Below, piece by piece: positions 42,896-51,865 of a stretch of DNA of 64,000 nt (within the stretch, counting starts at the first letter, position 1; each line of letters starts with the position of its first letter). The notes beneath the pieces were generated by a model. The model saw only the letters and a list, made by a program, of their open reading frames with translations, had not been told where the DNA came from and made no database searches. Source of the stretch: Acetobacter sp. (GTDB lineage: Bacteria > Pseudomonadota > Alphaproteobacteria > Acetobacterales > Acetobacteraceae); the NCBI RefSeq assembly GCF_022483985.1, contig NZ_JAKVME010000001.1, forward strand, positions 62,001-126,000, written 5' to 3'. The position numbers and the translations under genes were made by a program.

Positions 42896-45274
42896 TCAGA
42901 AATCTGCCTTCACCCCACCGAAGAATTGGCGGGGAGCGCCTACGACCAGCGACTGGTAGTCGCCTGAAAGTGGGTTGCCACCGTCATCGCCCGTCATGAT
43001 CAGGTAGCGCGACCCAGTCAGGTTGGTGACGTTAAACGATGCGGTCAGATTTTCCAGACGTCCGATATGGCCGAAATTGTAGCGCGCTCCGAAATTGACC
43101 AGCCAATAGGACGGAAGGGACGTGTCGTTCGTGTAGCTGAACGGGCGGCTGCTGGTCCAGAGGGCGTCGATGTTGAAGCTGGCCTTCTTGTAGGTGTATT
43201 CCGCCGTCGCCTTGTACATCAGGTCCGGGTAGTTCACGACATGCTTGCCCTTGGTGGCGTAGGTCGTGCCCTGCTGGGTGACGTTGTTGTCGTATGTCGA
43301 GTGGTTGTAGCTGATCGAGTTGAAGATCGAGAGGCCACGCATCGGCCGCAGGGTCAGGCCAGCATCCATGCCGTTCATTGTCACGCCGCCAAGGTTCAGC
43401 ACCGTCGTCTGTGGGTTGGTCTGGCTGCCCTGGACCAGAGCGCCCAGACGGTTCGAGAAGTTCACGTGATAGGCGCTGACCGAGAAATCCACATACCGCT
43501 GAGTGAAACGGTAGCCTACCGAATAAGCCCAGCTGGTCTCGGGTTTGACCGAGTTGCGTGACAGGTTGAAGGCGTCCTGCGAGACGGCGAATGGCGATGC
43601 GGATAGGTGATAGCCGCTTTCCGGATAGGCGCGCATGTTCTTGGAGATATCGAAATACAGCTCATGATGCGTCAGGAAATGCCAGTCTGCGCTGAAATGC
43701 GGCAGGAATGCTCCGAATGTCGTCAGGCCTACGCCACCGGCAAGGGCATTGGTTCCGGTATAGGGCTCGTAATTTCCGGTCTGTGAGACACGGGTTGTGC
43801 TCAGCATGGATTTGAAGCCTGCATGGAGCGAAAGGTTTTTGACCGGGCGCCAGGTGTCTTCGAGATAGGTCTGCATCGTATTGGTGTTGTAGGTCTGACC
43901 CCAGAGTTTCGCGAAAGGATCGGACCATTTGCGGAAAGGATTGGGCGTCAGCGTCTGTCCGTCCGCAAGCAGAGGGTCGTTATAGCCGAACATGTTCGAG
44001 ACGTATTTGTTGTTTTCGTACCAGATGCCGCCATGAATTTTGTGTTTGCCGATATCATACGTCATGCCCGACGTCAGGCCGAAACGCTGGATATCAGGCT
44101 GCTTGACGATCTCGGATAGAGGAGCGCCGTTCGCTGAGGCCATCCATGGATCGGACCACTGCGTATTGGCCTTTTGGTTGTGGCCGTACACGACAGAATC
44201 CCATTGCAGGCGGTCTGCCAGCTTCAGGTGAAAATTCAGACCTCCCAGCAGATCGCGGGAAGCCGTTGTTCCGGCGTAGTAGGATACATCCTTGGGGTCG
44301 CTGGTGGTGCCTTCGCCATGCGAGTAGATTCCCTGCGCCGCCTCATAGGCCAAACGGTAATTCGGATAGTAGTTGGAGACGCCGTAGCCCAGCTTTTTAA
44401 CGGTTTCCAGCGTTTCAGACTGGTAGTTGAACTGTTGGACATCTGCCCAGTCGAACAGGAGCGAGACGCTGCTTTCATTACGGATCGGCTGCACCAGCTT
44501 CAGGTTGGCCTGCTGGAAAAACTGGGAGCCGTATCCCTTCCACAGCTTTGTGTCATTCCGCATATAAGACACATAGAACTTGGTTCCGGAGGGGGTCAGC
44601 TTGCCGCTGTCGATGCGGATGAAGGCATGCGTCGTGCTGTTGCTACCACCGGTCGCGGCCAGAGTGCCTCCAAATTTGTCTTTGGGGTCTGACGACGAAA
44701 TCATGATTGCACCGCCAAGCACGTTGGTACTTGGCATGTCCACGGCTCCCGCCCCTTGGGACATCTCCATATGGCCGACATTCTCGGAAGACAGCGCAGC
44801 GACGGCGTTCAGACCATTATAGTTGCGATAGACGGATTCACCCAGCGGGATGCCATCCAGTGAAAAGCCAATCTGGTTCTGCGAAAATCCGTGAATATAG
44901 AGCTTGACGCCGCCCGTATCGACGCCCTGCGCATCGTCCGACTGAAACAGGACGCCCGGCACGTTCTGTAGCGCCTTCATGACGGATGTTCCGGCAACAG
45001 CGTTTGTAAAGACACGTCGGGAGATGACGGTCTGTGCGCCATGCGAAACGCGTCGTCCCTGAACCTGCATAAGCTCGGGTTGTATGGCGCGTGTCGGGGC
45101 GTGCCGTGCGGCAGATGCCTTGGGCGTAGATACTGTGTGAGGTGCCTGCATCTTGCCTTTGCTGACATGCGGTGATTTTTCTGCCGCCCATCCGTATGAG
45201 GGAATGACGGCCATTACTGTGGACAGAAAGGCCATGTGGCGTAATGCGAGTTTGTTCTGGTGGACGATACGCAT
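42896..45274 (-). CDS. TonB-dependent outer-membrane receptor
   Basis: About 792-aa TonB-dependent receptor. Signal peptide at 1-30 (MAFLSTVMAVIPSYGWAAEK); plug domain near residues 80-190 (VMKALQNVPGVLFQSDDAQG, YIHGFSQNQIGFSLDGIPLG, ENVGHMEMSQGAGAVDMPSTNVLGGAI); barrel to the aromatic C-terminus QFFGGVKADF. ATG at 45274 (MRIVHQNKLALRH) or nine bases upstream. As first gene of a sugar operon it most likely brings in a glycoside larger than porins allow. Divergent from the second MarR gene. Confidence 0.88.
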   Translation of the reverse strand: MRIVHQNKLALRHMAFLSTVMAVIPSYGWAAEKSPHVSKGKMQAPHTVSTPKASAARHAPTRAIQPELMQVQGRRVSHGAQTVISRRVFTNAVAGTSVMKALQNVPGVLFQSDDAQGVDTGGVKLYIHGFSQNQIGFSLDGIPLGESVYRNYNGLNAVAALSSENVGHMEMSQGAGAVDMPSTNVLGGAIMISSSDPKDKFGGTLAATGGSNSTTHAFIRIDSGKLTPSGTKFYVSYMRNDTKLWKGYGSQFFQQANLKLVQPIRNESSVSLLFDWADVQQFNYQSETLETVKKLGYGVSNYYPNYRLAYEAAQGIYSHGEGTTSDPKDVSYYAGTTASRDLLGGLNFHLKLADRLQWDSVVYGHNQKANTQWSDPWMASANGAPLSEIVKQPDIQRFGLTSGMTYDIGKHKIHGGIWYENNKYVSNMFGYNDPLLADGQTLTPNPFRKWSDPFAKLWGQTYNTNTMQTYLEDTWRPVKNLSLHAGFKSMLSTTRVSQTGNYEPYTGTNALAGGVGLTTFGAFLPHFSADWHFLTHHELYFDISKNMRAYPESGYHLSASPFAVSQDAFNLSRNSVKPETSWAYSVGYRFTQRYVDFSVSAYHVNFSNRLGALVQGSQTNPQTTVLNLGGVTMNGMDAGLTLRPMRGLSIFNSISYNHSTYDNNVTQQGTTYATKGKHVVNYPDLMYKATAEYTYKKASFNIDALWTSSRPFSYTNDTSLPSYWLVNFGARYNFGHIGRLENLTASFNVTNLTGSRYLIMTGDDGGNPLSGDYQSLVVGAPRQFFGGVKADF

Positions 45275-45283
45275 TGAGATCAA

Positions 45284-45678
45284 TCCTTGCCCTCACATGG
45301 GTCTGACGGGGTGGCAATCTGGACAACCGGGGAAACGCTACGCTGCGAGCTTATAGCGTATAAACGATAATATGAATTATGATTCGATTCTGCAACAAAA
45401 AAGAATCCACCAAAAAAACATTGTCCTACAGCCGACACTCTCCATTTTCTTCTTCTGTTCCAGTAAGGTTTGAAAACCTTTCAGTGGTGTGTACATTATT
45501 AATAGCGGTTGAGTGCCATGTGGAATTTTCGGTGGACGGGATGGTCGGTCGAGGCATTCGGAATGTGGTATGGGACACTGGCCTGTTTGTAGGGCAGGGC
45601 GTGCGATCAGGAAATTTGAATATACAATCCTCTCAGAGCCTGTGAGAATCTCCAGTGTTTTCAGTGGAGAAAAATCCG
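45284..45678. promoter_or_regulatory. divergent promoter region of TonB receptor and MarR2
   Basis: About 395 bp, AT-rich near 45355-45440. A short hairpin AAGGTTTGAAAACCTT lies at about 45463-45478. GGAGA at 45666 serves the MarR gene. The MarR protein could control both directions; no operator can be named from sequence. Confidence 0.45.
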
Positions 45679-46116
45679 ATGTCAAATGATGCAGATTATG
45701 AGCTTTGCAATCAGATCGGATACCTGCTCCGTCGTGCCTATCAAAGGCATACGATCATTTTCCAACGTGAAATTCCCGATGACCGGCTGACCTCCGCCCA
45801 GTTTGCGACCATGGTGACGGTCCACCGTCTGCAAGAGGCGCCTCTTGTGCAGATCAGCGCGGCAACGGGTATTGATCATGCAACTTTACGCGATATTGTC
45901 ATGCGTTTGTGCAAAAGGGATCTGTTGAGCATTGTCAAAGATCGGAATGATCGCAGGCAGCGTATCGTGTCCTTGACGCCGGAAGGCAGTGCCTTGGTCG
46001 AGAGTTTGATTCCGAGCGCTTCGGATGTAACCGCATGCACACTGGCACCGCTTGATGAATGTGAGAGAATTGCAGCGTTGCATATCCTGAAGAAGCTGGC
46101 GTTTTTTGAAGACTGA
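45679..46116 (+). CDS. second NicR-like MarR regulator
   Basis: 145-aa MarR protein strongly alike to nicR at 33557: both share (N/D)Y(E/D)L..QIG(H/Y)LLRRAYQRHT.IFQ.EI, LTS.QFA.MVT..L..APLVQIS..T.IDHATLRDIV.RL.KR.L...V.D..DRRQ..VS.TP.G and a common LKKLA end. ATG at 45679 follows GGAGA. It stands divergent from the sugar operon and directly upstream of a decayed nicC, so it is probably the regulator of a lost nic locus that may now serve the sugar genes. Confidence 0.85.
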   Translation: MSNDADYELCNQIGYLLRRAYQRHTIIFQREIPDDRLTSAQFATMVTVHRLQEAPLVQISAATGIDHATLRDIVMRLCKRDLLSIVKDRNDRRQRIVSLTPEGSALVESLIPSASDVTACTLAPLDECERIAALHILKKLAFFED

Positions 46117-46265
46117 AGGTTTGGGGAGTTTATCTCTATAAATTCCTTGATGTCCTCGGGGGTATGAATCATGTGTAGGCTATCATTGTTGATATCTCCT
46201 GCTCTGTAATGGCCAAGAGCAGAAAGGTAACCAGTTATCGGATAGTGTTCGAGGCGATATTGTGA

Positions 46266-46720
46266 GGGCAGGTCTTGGTAACGTTGTCGCACAGGGCTTT
46301 TACAGCGTAAGGACTCTGACGTCGCTTTATGATCTGGTGCCCGGTCTGTACAGATTGGGAGCGGGCATTCAGTTTCGACCTAATGCCCTGAAATGCCGCC
46401 TATCTTGATGGCTTGGGCAAGAAACTTGAAGAGATTCTCAGCCTCCCAGACTGTTGGGTTAGCCGAAACGGGAGCAGACGGGGCGGTTCTGGAAAAAATT
46501 CCATTGAATGCGCAGCATGAACGTTCCGGCGTACCTTATATATGATGATTCATCATGGCGACCTGCGTCAGATGATGCTGGACTACCAAACACCATATCA
46601 TCTGCCACTATCTCCGCCGCAAGGAGGAAAAATTCCATCTTGTGACAGTGAGAGACGGAACGGACCAGCCGGATAGGGTCAGTTTGCACGAACGGATATC
46701 TGGCATGAAAGCAGGAGCAG
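46266..46720 (+). pseudogene. nicC: decayed second nicC (6-hydroxynicotinate monooxygenase)
   Basis: Pieces in several frames match the intact NicC: AGLGNVVAQGF...SLYDLVPGLYRLGAGIQFRPNALK, LDGLGKKLEEILSLPDCWVSR, GAVLEKIPLNAQHERSGVPYI, IHHGDLRQMMLDY, and, after an internal deletion, HIICHYLRRKEEKFHLVTV. Frameshifts, a stop after LKCRLS and the internal loss make it non-functional. Identity is diverged rather than near-perfect, so it is an old paralogue or a second transferred locus, not a fresh duplication. Confidence 0.85.
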
Positions 46721-46895
46721 TGATCACGTTAAAACGGAACAGCAAGATATTCATCATGTATGATCGTGCTTTTTACAAGCACAGCAATCGCTTCAGACAT
46801 TTGTTGTCGTTTCACAACCCGCTACGACCACAGAACCCTATTTCACAGGCTTCATTCATTTCGCTGAAGCGATGATCCGCTGGCGTGATTGTTGA

Positions 46896-47975
46896 TCAGA
46901 TTGAGTTGACGACACGCGCTGAGCTTTTGAAAAATATAAAATTCATTTCCCTAATTTTTTTCTGAAACGGTCTTTCAATATAATAATATGAGATAGATGA
47001 AACGACAATCAAGGCGATCAGAACAATCAATGGCCTCAGTACAGTGTGATGACCATTCCATACATCTCCAATTATAAAAAGAAAAGATCGATGCCATAGA
47101 TAAATGGCATATGACCAAACGCCGAGATAATAAATGGGAATGTATGTCATGATGCGTGATAAAGCATTGTTTTTATTTGCAAGCGTAATGATCAATAAGC
47201 AAAAAACAAGAACTGAAAAAATATCTATTCCATCAAAAAATAAGGACACAAACGCAATCGATGCGATGATTGTAGATATTGTTTTTGATCGAAAAAGTGC
47301 AAAATCTGCATCAACTACCCGATAACAGATCATGCCAAGGACAAATTCCGAGATGCAGCGCAGAAAAGGGAGAATGCTATGTGGATCAAATATATCAAGA
47401 GGGCCTTTGCGTTGAATTCCAGTGTTTTCTCCAATTCTAATTATTAATATAATCAAAAAAAATGAAACGAAAGCGGAAATGAATGGAATGATTTTGTGCA
47501 TTTTTAGTATTGGAAAGCACAAAAAAGGAAAAATAAAATACACCGCCCATTCTACACTGACAGACCATGAGGGACCATTGATCGATTCTCCAATGCTCCA
47601 TGTCTGTATCATCATGAAATTAGCCAGCCACAAGCCGGGAGAAAATGTTTTGCCTTCAAAGAAATATGAAAGAACGCCTGTGATGATCAAGGTGATAATA
47701 TAAAGAGGCCATAGGCGGGCTATACGCCTGATTATCAGATTGAAATAATCAGAATATTTCCAATGTTCTTCAAAAAGATGTCCATATGACATGGACATTA
47801 CTAATCCACTGAGAATAAAAAATAAATCTACTGCCAAATATCCGTGGAGTAAAAATCTACCAATTAATCCGGGAATATGATGATTTCCAGCGGTCCAAGT
47901 ATGATACATTACAACCCAGCAGGCTGCTACACCACGAATGCCAGTGAGCGCTTTAATTTCTTTTTTTTCAGACAT
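46896..47975 (-). CDS. acyltransferase 3 (OafA-type) membrane protein
   Basis: 359-aa membrane acyltransferase that O-acylates surface polysaccharides or other sugars. N-terminal KALTGIRGVAACWVVMYHTW contains the catalytic-type His; SYGHLFEEHWKYSDYFNLIIRRIARLWPLYI holds the R-x10-H-like region; GPSWSVSVEWAVYFIFPFL is also typical. About ten membrane helices. AT-rich and unlike the flanking genes in base composition, which suggests it was acquired. ATG at 47975 follows no strong ribosome site. The acylated target is unknown. Confidence 0.85.
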   Translation of the reverse strand: MSEKKEIKALTGIRGVAACWVVMYHTWTAGNHHIPGLIGRFLLHGYLAVDLFFILSGLVMSMSYGHLFEEHWKYSDYFNLIIRRIARLWPLYIITLIITGVLSYFFEGKTFSPGLWLANFMMIQTWSIGESINGPSWSVSVEWAVYFIFPFLCFPILKMHKIIPFISAFVSFFLIILIIRIGENTGIQRKGPLDIFDPHSILPFLRCISEFVLGMICYRVVDADFALFRSKTISTIIASIAFVSLFFDGIDIFSVLVFCLLIITLANKNNALSRIMTYIPIYYLGVWSYAIYLWHRSFLFIIGDVWNGHHTVLRPLIVLIALIVVSSISYYYIERPFQKKIREMNFIFFKSSARVVNSI

Positions 47976-48588
47976 ATGGCTCTGCTTTTATCCGGTATCT
48001 ATGGCTTGCCAAGGTAAAGTATAATTGTAAGTGGGTGTGAATCACAGCATATAAATATTTAAAACTATGAATATTTGATTTTTATATAATACAATATATA
48101 CAATTTAAATTAATATGAAAAAATATAAACAATAATAATTTTGTATAAATTTATTAATTACTATAAATATAAATACATAATAAAAATATTATCTTTTGTT
48201 TGTTGGTGGAGATAAAATATTGAACGAAATCTTAAATTTTGTGATCTATGCATTTCACGAAACAAGGCGATCATGAATTTTGAAGATTGGAAATTTTTTG
48301 AATCTAATTAAATAAATTCTTCTTATATCTCAGGATTTTTATACGACATCTGTGCGATGCGCCAGTCATTCATGTTGGAACTATCCTTGATACTCCAAGG
48401 TAAAGTGGGACCAATGCTGAAAAAATTGGTCTACGAGCAAGTTTGATGGAGGGATAAATCAGCAAGGCTGTTCCGTAGACAGGCATATTTCTAACTAATC
48501 AGAGACCACAGGTGAAGCTGTTCATCTTCGCTGTCGCGATCAGCAGGCTACTTCAGGATCGGAGAGATATAGAAGCGCCAGGCCAACA
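47976..48588. other. 613-bp intergenic region, first part extremely AT-rich
   Basis: 48050-48340 is nearly pure A/T with no open frame and no clear repeats; it precedes the acyltransferase and may contain its promoter. 48340-48588 is of ordinary composition and holds no recognisable gene. Confidence 0.5.
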
Positions 48589-49032
48589 TCAGCTATCGGC
48601 TATCTTTCCGTCATACCGGAGCTGCGCTTCCTGAATTTCCTCCATATGCTGCTCCGCCCAGTGCGTCAGGCTGGCAACGGCCTGCGTCAATGTTTCGCCC
48701 AGAGATGTCAGGCTGTATTCGACAGCGACCGGCACTGTGGCATGGACTGTTCGCAGCACGAGCCCGTCACGCTCGAGACTTTTCAGAACTTGTGACAGGA
48801 CTTTCTGGGATATTCCGCTTATCTTTCTTCGGATCACACTGAAGCGTGCGCTGCCATCCCTGAGACAATCAAGAATCAGGAGCGCCCATTTGTCGCCGAT
48901 CCGGTTCAGAACCACGCGTGCGGGGCAGTCCCGGGCATACACGTCGAACGCCTGAGAAGAGCATGATGGTGTTGGTTTCCGTTGAGTAACCATGTGTCCT
49001 GCAGGTGCCTTCTTGTCGTGTCTTGGTTCCAT
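48589..49032 (-). CDS. HxlR-family regulator
   Basis: 147-aa winged-helix protein of the HxlR/DUF24 family. The CPARVVLNRIGDKWALLILDCLRDGSARFSVIRRKISGISQKVLSQVLKSLERDGLV block is diagnostic; the Cys in RDCPARV corresponds to the redox-sensing Cys of HypR/QorR-type members. It diverges from the flavodoxin gene across an 87-bp promoter region and probably represses or activates it in response to quinones or aldehydes. Confidence 0.88.
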   Translation of the reverse strand: MEPRHDKKAPAGHMVTQRKPTPSCSSQAFDVYARDCPARVVLNRIGDKWALLILDCLRDGSARFSVIRRKISGISQKVLSQVLKSLERDGLVLRTVHATVPVAVEYSLTSLGETLTQAVASLTHWAEQHMEEIQEAQLRYDGKIADS

Positions 49033-49119
49033 GAGTAACTTGGAAAATGAAACTTGGTTTCAATATGAAATCAAGAACGAAATGTCATTGTTTTATATCG
49101 CACTTATGGGAGTTCAGTC

Positions 49120-49671
49120 ATGAGCAAGGTTATCGTCGTCTATCACTCAGGCTATGGTCATACGAAGGTGGTTGCCGAGCACGTAGCGCGCGGAGCCGAT
49201 GCCACGCTCGTCGCGATCGATGCGAACGGCGACATCAGCGACACAGACTGGACAGCTCTGAATGAGGCGGACGCCATTATCATGGGCGCTCCTACCTATA
49301 TGGGTAACGTGAGCTGGCAGTTCAAGAAATTTGCCGATGCGACATCGAAAGTCTGGTTCACACGTGGCTGGCAGGATAAGGTTTTCGGCGGTTTCACCAA
49401 CTCCGCCAGCCCGAACGGTGACAAGCAGGTGGCGCTGATAACCCTGCAGACACTGGCTTCCCAGCACGGCGGCATCTGGGTCAGTCTGGGCCTGCCTCCG
49501 TCGAACACGAAGGCGGCGACGTCGAATGACCCTAACAATCTGGGTGGTTCGGTCGGCCTGCTGACGCGTGCGCCGGCCGACGCTTCCGTCGACGAGGTTC
49601 ATAAGGGCGATCTCGCTACGGCGGAACTGTATGGCAAGCGTGTCTCGGAAATTGCTTCCCGGCTGAAATAG
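49120..49671 (+). CDS. flavodoxin-like NAD(P)H:quinone oxidoreductase (WrbA-type)
   Basis: 183-aa flavodoxin-fold protein. KVIVVYHSGYGHTKVVAEHVARGA is the FMN phosphate-binding loop, IIMGAPTYMGNVSWQFKKFAD the 60s-type loop and KVFGGFTNSASPNGDKQVALITL the third FMN contact, as in WrbA-like quinone reductases. Two-electron reduction of quinones is the expected role. It stands alone, divergent from the HxlR gene; a hairpin at 49682 follows. Confidence 0.87.
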   Translation: MSKVIVVYHSGYGHTKVVAEHVARGADATLVAIDANGDISDTDWTALNEADAIIMGAPTYMGNVSWQFKKFADATSKVWFTRGWQDKVFGGFTNSASPNGDKQVALITLQTLASQHGGIWVSLGLPPSNTKAATSNDPNNLGGSVGLLTRAPADASVDEVHKGDLATAELYGKRVSEIASRLK

Positions 49672-49681
49672 GCGATCTGAG

Positions 49682-49705
49682 CCGGGGCTACGTGTTTAGC
49701 CCCGG
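49682..49705 (+). terminator. terminator after flavodoxin gene
   Basis: CCGGGGCTA-CGTGTT-TAGCCCCGG, nine-base perfect arms, 11 bp after the stop. No long T-run follows. Confidence 0.6.
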
Positions 49706-49921
49706 TGTTCGTTGCTGTGAGATTTTTACGTGATCGGGCTTGGCGCGGTTCTTCTATTGGTGCGTTGGCCTGATAGAACCGATCAGGGTATTTCCGTGCG
49801 GCTCGTCGAGCGCATAGGGATCAATGGCAGGGAGATTCGCATTTGGGGAAGATAGGCTGCTGAACCAGCTTGTCTCAGGTCTGTCGAAGCAGGCTCTCCG
49901 GAAACGACCGGTTTTACAAAA
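49706..49921. other. short intergenic region
   Basis: No gene recognised between the flavodoxin terminator and the 3' end of the tRNA. Confidence 0.4.
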
Positions 49922-50227
49922 TGGTGTCCGCGGCGGGATTCGAACCCACGGCCCCAGGATTCATACCACTTCGGCTTTCACCGCCGTCGCCACATGAGGC
50001 GACGTTCGTGGTCTGGACTGTCCCTTCACCATGGATTTCTGCAAATCCGAAGGTGCTGCCCGTCCAGTCTCTACACCTTCCCGGAATTTTCCGGGCTTGG
50101 CTCGGGATCGGCATAACCCGAGAGGGTCAAGCGTTCCCCGACTTTGAGCAGATCCACCATGCGGTTTCCCCTCATGGCGCCCAATTATTCAGGAATCCTG
50201 TGCTCTATCCTGCTGAGCTACGCGGAC
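49922..50227 (-). tRNA. tRNA-Arg(CCU), interrupted by a group I intron
   Basis: Exon 1 (50227-50191) reads GTCCGCG-TA-GCTC-AGCAGGATA-GAGC-A-CAGGA-TTCCT; exon 2 (49961-49922) reads AA-TCCTG-GGGCC-GTGGG-TTCGAAT-CCCGC-CGCGGAC-A-CCA. Spliced, they form a complete 77-nt cloverleaf with paired acceptor, D, anticodon and T stems, encoded CCA and anticodon CCU in loop TTCCTAA. The intron lies immediately 3' of the anticodon, the known site of group I introns in alphaproteobacterial tRNA-Arg(CCU). Confidence 0.95.
49962..50190 (-). ncRNA. 229-nt group I self-splicing intron
   Basis: Begins after U36 of the anticodon and ends with G, as group I introns must. The guide sequence GGGAA near its 5' end pairs with exon UUCCU, giving the U-G wobble at the splice site. 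Conserved core strings GTGTAGAGACTGGACGG and GGGACAGTCCAGACCACG correspond to P3/P7 pairing. No endonuclease ORF. The class is most like the short IC3 tRNA introns. Confidence 0.92.
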
Positions 50228-50276
50228 ACACGCTGCCTGTCTAGCTGAGCAGGCAATACGCTACAAGACGGAAAAA

Positions 50277-50492
50277 TCAGATCAGAAGATCAAGATAGTA
50301 GCCACGTCGGCGGAAAACAGGCATCGGTCCGTCAAGATCGAGACCGTCCACCAGTTTGCGTGAGCGACGGGAGGGGCTTTCATCCAACTGATCCGCATCG
50401 GTGGATTCGACGCTCCTCCTGCCACCAGTGCGGGACGCGCCGCCCCGGTTTCCCGGTCGGGACAGGATCGAGATGAGATCGGTTGAAATCAT
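50277..50492 (-). CDS. 71-aa hypothetical protein downstream of pgk
   Basis: Basic, Arg/Ser-rich 71-aa frame (MISTDLISILSRPGNRGGAS ... VFRRRGYYLDLLI) 35 bp after pgk on the same strand. No family recognised. Its ATG immediately follows, partly inside, the inverted repeat at 50492-50515 and no ribosome site is visible, so translation is uncertain. Confidence 0.4.
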   Translation of the reverse strand: MISTDLISILSRPGNRGGASRTGGRRSVESTDADQLDESPSRRSRKLVDGLDLDGPMPVFRRRGYYLDLLI

Positions 50493-50515
50493 GGCGTCAG
50501 ATTATTCTGACGCCA
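50492..50515 (-). terminator. hairpin after pgk
   Basis: TGGCGTCAG-ATTATT-CTGACGCCA, perfect nine-base arms, 12 bp after the pgk stop. No T-run; it may end or stabilise the pgk transcript. Confidence 0.6.
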
Positions 50516-50527
50516 ATTAAAGGTTTC

Positions 50528-51751
50528 TTAAAGAGGCGCGACCTCACGGGCGGCTTCTCCGAGAGCAACCACACCCGGAAGAATCTTGCCTTCCAACCAC
50601 TCAAGAAACGCGCCGCCAGCCGTTGAAACATAGCTCATCTCACGCAGCACACCGGCATGACGGAGGGCTGAAACCGTGTCGCCGCCTCCGGCAACGGTCT
50701 TCAGCTTGCCCGCTTCGGTCAGCTTCGCCGCAGCCTGCGCGACGGCATTGGTGCCTTCATCGAAAGGAGGCAGCTCGAACACGCCGAGCGGACCATTCCA
50801 GACCAGAGTTTTCAGGCCGGAAAGCTTCTCGACCAGTAGCGCCGTGGTCTTGGGGCCAACATCGAGCGCCATCCAGCCATCGGGGATCGCTGTGACATCC
50901 ACGATTTCCGTCGGCGCACCCGCCATGAAGTCGGAGGCGACAACAACATCGATCGGCAGAACCAGATCGCAGCCACGGGCTTTCGCCTTGGTCATGATCT
51001 CGCGCGCCGTATCGAGCATGTCCTCTTCCTTGAGCGACTTGCCGACCGAATAGCCCTGCGCCGCGAGGAAAGTGTTGGCCATCGCGCCGCCAACCGCCAG
51101 CATATCGACCTTTTCCATCAGATTGTTGAGCAGGTCGAGCTTGGTCGAGACCTTCGCGCCGCCAACAATCGCGCCGACCGGGCGTTCCGGATTCTCCAGA
51201 GCAGCTTCCAGAGCGTTCAGTTCGATCTCCATCAGGCGACCGGCAAAGGATGGAATGTGATGCGCCACGCCCTCAGTGGAGGCATGGGCACGGTGCGCCG
51301 CCGAGAAGGCGTCGTTGACGTAAATATCAGCCAGGGCAGCGAGGTTCTTCGCCATCTCCGGATCGTTCTTTTCCTCGCCCGCATAGAAGCGCGTGTTTTC
51401 CAGAACGATCACGTCGCCGTCCTGCATGGCGGCTGCGGCGTCCTGCGCGGCCTGACCCTGACAGTCCGGAACGAAGGTCACCTTCTTGCCCAGCACCTTG
51501 GCCAGAGCTTCGGAAACCGGCGCAAGAGAAAGCTCAGGAACGACCTTGCCCTTGGGGCGGTCGAAGTGACTGACGACAATCACACGACCGCCCTTTTCGG
51601 ACAGTTCCCTGATGGTCGGCGCCAGCCGTTCGAGGCGTGTGAGATCGGAGATTGCGCCATCGCGCACAGGGACATTGAGGTCCGCACGGAGGAGGATTTT
51701 CTTGCCGCGCGGGTCAAGAGAATCGAGCGTGTTGAAGGAGAGGTTAGCCAT
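50528..51751 (-). CDS. pgk: phosphoglycerate kinase
   Basis: 407-aa full-length phosphoglycerate kinase (1,3-bisphosphoglycerate + ADP to 3-phosphoglycerate + ATP). [77 protein letters not shown] and [37 protein letters not shown] are standard; the C-terminal nucleotide site is [13 protein letters not shown] ... [21 protein letters not shown]. It is third in the tkt-like/gap/pgk operon, 114 bp after gap. Confidence 0.97.
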   Translation of the reverse strand: MANLSFNTLDSLDPRGKKILLRADLNVPVRDGAISDLTRLERLAPTIRELSEKGGRVIVVSHFDRPKGKVVPELSLAPVSEALAKVLGKKVTFVPDCQGQAAQDAAAAMQDGDVIVLENTRFYAGEEKNDPEMAKNLAALADIYVNDAFSAAHRAHASTEGVAHHIPSFAGRLMEIELNALEAALENPERPVGAIVGGAKVSTKLDLLNNLMEKVDMLAVGGAMANTFLAAQGYSVGKSLKEEDMLDTAREIMTKAKARGCDLVLPIDVVVASDFMAGAPTEIVDVTAIPDGWMALDVGPKTTALLVEKLSGLKTLVWNGPLGVFELPPFDEGTNAVAQAAAKLTEAGKLKTVAGGGDTVSALRHAGVLREMSYVSTAGGAFLEWLEGKILPGVVALGEAAREVAPL

Positions 51752-51770
51752 CGCTGTATCCTTTCCAGTC

Positions 51771-51856
51771 GCCCGAACCGGACAAGCCCGTTCGGGCCGT
51801 CACCGTCCGGGAAACCTGAGGCGGGGTGGCGGTCACACCGGAAAAACGTGACCGCC
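51771..51856 (-). promoter_or_regulatory. intercistronic hairpins between gap and pgk
   Basis: Two inverted repeats: GCCCGAAC/GTTCGGGC (51771-51797) and GGCGGTCAC/GTGACCGCC (51828-51856). The second is right after the gap stop and may be a partial terminator or mRNA-stability element that sets the gap:pgk ratio. Confidence 0.5.
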
Positions 51857-51865
51857 TGAAAAGTT

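Noticed and set aside
49870..50244. Open frame across the tRNA region on the plus strand
   Set aside because: It lies over the tRNA-Arg exons and intron on the opposite strand; its codons are explained by the tRNA.
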